Shown one piece after another: positions 4,901 to 5,900 of a stretch of DNA of 5,900 nt; position 1 is the first letter of the stretch; every line of letters begins with the position of its first letter. This stretch comes from an uncultured Pseudomonadota bacterium (GTDB lineage Bacteria; Pseudomonadota; Gammaproteobacteria; Burkholderiales; Thiobacillaceae). A model generated the notes under the pieces. The model saw nothing but the letters and a program-made list of their open reading frames with translations. It ran no database searches and was not told the origin of the DNA. The position numbers and the translations under genes were made by a program. The stretch is taken from assembly GCA_903918705.1 (NCBI GenBank), contig CAIXFP010000106.1, positions 1-5,900 of the forward strand, written 5' to 3'.

Positions 4901-5900
4901 CTCGGTGTGCGGCAACTGGCTGGCGGAAACCCGCCGCTTCGCCCCCAGCCTCAACGCCCGGATCTATGGCGAGGGCGACCGGGACGTTCTGGTCACGGAA
5001 GCCGGGCCCATGGACGTGGTGATCGTCTCCTACACCCTGGTGCAGCAGGCGAAGGAACGTTTCGCCGGACGCACCTGGCACACCCTCATCGCCGACGAGG
5101 CCCAGGCCATCAAGAACGCCAGCGCCAAGCGCTCGCAAGCGGTGTTCGACCTGGACGCCGGCTTCCGCCTGGCCCTGTCCGGCACCCCGGTGGAAAACCG
5201 CCTGGCGGAGCTGTGGTCCATCATGCGTTTCGCCAACCCCGGCCTGCTGGGCACCCTGCCGCGCTTCAACGAACGCTTCGCCGGCCCCATCGAGCGCAGC
5301 CGCTCGCGCGAGGCGCAACACCTGCTGCGCCGCCTGATCGCCCCCTTCGTGGTGCGCCGGACCAAGTCGGAAGTCTTGCAGGAACTGCCGCCGCGCACCG
5401 AACTGGCCCTCCTGATCGAACCCGACGCGGCGGAAGCGGCCCATTACGAAGCCCTGCGCCGCCGCGCCCTGAGCGAAGCGGCCCAGGCCCTGGCCAGCGG
5501 CGCGCCGGGGGATGCCCGCCTGAACATCCTGGCCCAGCTCACCCGATTGCGCCGCGCCGCCTGCGACCCGCGCCTGACCACCCCGGAAATGAAGCTGCCT
5601 GGCGCCAAGGTGCTGGCCTTCGCGGAACTGGCGGCGGAACTTGCCGCCAACGGCCACAAGGCCCTGGTATTCAGCCAGTTCGTGGATTTCCTCAGCCTGC
5701 TGCGGGCGCCCCTGGATGCCGCCGGCATCAGCTATCAATACCTGGACGGCGCCACCCCGGCAGCGGAGCGCACCCGCCGCGTCGCCGCCTTCCAGGCCGG
5801 CGAGGGCGACCTCTTCCTGATCAGCCTGAAGGCCGGCGGCTACGGCCTCAACCTCACCGCCGCCGACTACGTGGTCATCACCGACCCCTGGTGGAACCCC
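1965..5900 (+). CDS. Large SNF2-family DEAD/DEAH-type ATPase/helicase with long N-terminal extension (3' end outside window)
   Basis: One frame runs 1312 codons without a stop and leaves the window inside helicase motif VI. SNF2 proteins are ATP-driven double-stranded-DNA translocases that remodel protein-DNA complexes. The ATPase core begins near residue 917. It has LRPYQ (925-929), motif I DDMGLGKT (950-957; Walker lysine K956), motif II DEAQ (1044-1047), motif III SGTP (1072-1075), FVVRRTK (1128-1134), motif IV region VFSQF (1235-1239), motif V AGGYGLNL (1290-1297) and DPWWNP (1307-1312). About 900 residues precede it. Residues about 12-90 look winged-helix-like, 95-460 are mostly helical with TPR-like repeats near 220-290, and 465-880 are unrecognised. 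An in-frame TGA at 1959-1961 limits the start to 1965 or later (next ATG 2019); no good Shine-Dalgarno is visible. Codon usage looks native. The helicase assignment is firm; the cellular role (transcription, repair or defence) is unknown, and the layout differs from RapA/HepA, which is shorter. Confidence 0.93.
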   Translation, partial: MNSPTVTLTPDTYSIALAMALLWTWRPRTDIYNLLRELDLKRGDGRAFVQEDTKKAFQELRGHGLLVDQPGMNGYVRLEDRLRIPLYRHLLEQYSGDKLRSVLFPFVGYHRDRRYGFYWSVSQVGTVALVRLALLSGLPAEEFKTIAQAIQRGSQDWDGLIREAIFQGYDAATFARIPAEMRWDLLYRAVALQAGYWRVDMGTACDQAVARLDADASALPVGLRLALAELLLLRGDTARMETALAGLNNGYAQALRAALLCQQGRYAEAQTAFEAALKVRQLETGARKRIFPESLIWLYPLTLIAQGTAKHLELARKFCIGESGKREPSHYDLWGVWAHAVDARRGDAPCEPQVFITGLDNYAPHPDWRHLFRLLLAAWLGPESLHLDAKRRTLLEQIALAVRNHLLLCRLDWLAGQVEAALEVLRGNDPPAGFFVAGRGEPWRDVLTALQDLAGEGGAGGTETESTRILWALSLGKEGVLIDIEPLEQKRGLRGWGKAKPLTLNKVAGSERLPPWDVKVARAIRQDRAHARRFLLDRAAAIVALVGHPGVVLADDPERAVELVEGTPTLEVVREGEHFRMRVTPAPHPEWVDSHHYYGDADERRESEALRLISVVRESPQRLQLIRLSAAQRRAAQLVSAGLKVPATAQDELKQSLEALARHFQVHSDSQQAAREVAPESRLHAELSPAGEDLLLRLVVAPLGVAGPRLPPATGRNRIMAVIGEETVGTQRDLNGERDHLNAVLDALPFLEEPDGACEWRVDDPEDALAMVEILPSLPAVAAVEWPKGKPVRVVRIDANQLGVTVESDRDWFRVSGEAKLDDGLVLAFSALLEAARQKSRFIPMGDGVYAALTQSLKERLADLAAVVEVDKHGARIPPIAAAWVDEALAGMEVASDVDFRAAIERLRAAQNETPKLPKSLQAALRPYQEDGYQWAMRLAAAGLGGVLADDMGLGKTLQALAVMLARGPQGAALVIAPTSVCGNWLAETRRFAPSLNARIYGEGDRDVLVTEAGPMDVVIVSYTLVQQAKERFAGRTWHTLIADEAQAIKNASAKRSQAVFDLDAGFRLALSGTPVENRLAELWSIMRFANPGLLGTLPRFNERFAGPIERSRSREAQHLLRRLIAPFVVRRTKSEVLQELPPRTELALLIEPDAAEAAHYEALRRRALSEAAQALASGAPGDARLNILAQLTRLRRAACDPRLTTPEMKLPGAKVLAFAELAAELAANGHKALVFSQFVDFLSLLRAPLDAAGISYQYLDGATPAAERTRRVAAFQAGEGDLFLISLKAGGYGLNLTAADYVVITDPWWNP

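Noticed and set aside
4005..5738. 577-codon open frame on the minus strand opposite the SNF2 core
   Set aside because: It is antisense to clear helicase motifs. Its product is rich in Gly, Gln, Ala and His with no recognisable domain, as expected when GC-rich third codon positions suppress stops on the opposite strand.
1..5900. CRISPR arrays, tRNA or rRNA genes, transposases, toxin-antitoxin pairs
   Set aside because: No regularly spaced repeats, cloverleaf-type sequences or matching protein motifs were seen on either strand.

Overview
The window is GC-rich and reads as a chromosomal segment of a Gram-negative bacterium, most likely a betaproteobacterium. This placement is an inference from the 3' end of ftsZ followed directly by lpxC (the distal end of the dcw cell-division cluster), an FtsZ C-terminus identical in its last 12 residues to E. 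coli FtsZ, and strong G/C preference at third codon positions. All credible genes lie on the + strand.

Layout. Positions 1-447 hold the last 148 codons of ftsZ. A 127-bp spacer (448-574) follows and contains a strong 14-bp-stem hairpin. lpxC (575-1489) is complete and keeps all the zinc and catalytic residues. Its stop codon overlaps by one base the ATG of a 61-residue protein with two predicted membrane helices (1489-1674). A 290-bp spacer (1675-1964) follows. It is visibly less GC-rich than its surroundings and carries several inverted repeats, including a perfect 18-bp palindrome, plus a possible 31-codon reading frame with a good Shine-Dalgarno. From 1965 one frame stays open to the last base (1312 codons, no stop). 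This is a very large SNF2-family ATPase whose helicase motifs I to V, and the beginning of VI, sit at the C-terminal end behind about 900 residues of non-helicase sequence.

How the parts relate. ftsZ (division ring) and lpxC (committed step of lipid A synthesis) are classic envelope-growth neighbours. The small membrane protein is probably translationally coupled to lpxC. The SNF2 gene appears to be a separate transcription unit: it has its own long leader region and no functional link to the envelope genes can be read from the sequence.

The least understood part is the SNF2-like protein's N-terminal two thirds (a winged-helix-like start, a TPR-like helical section and a long unrecognised middle) together with the palindrome-rich leader in front of it. 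No CRISPR array, tRNA, rRNA, transposase or integrase was seen. I see no complete new multi-gene system here.
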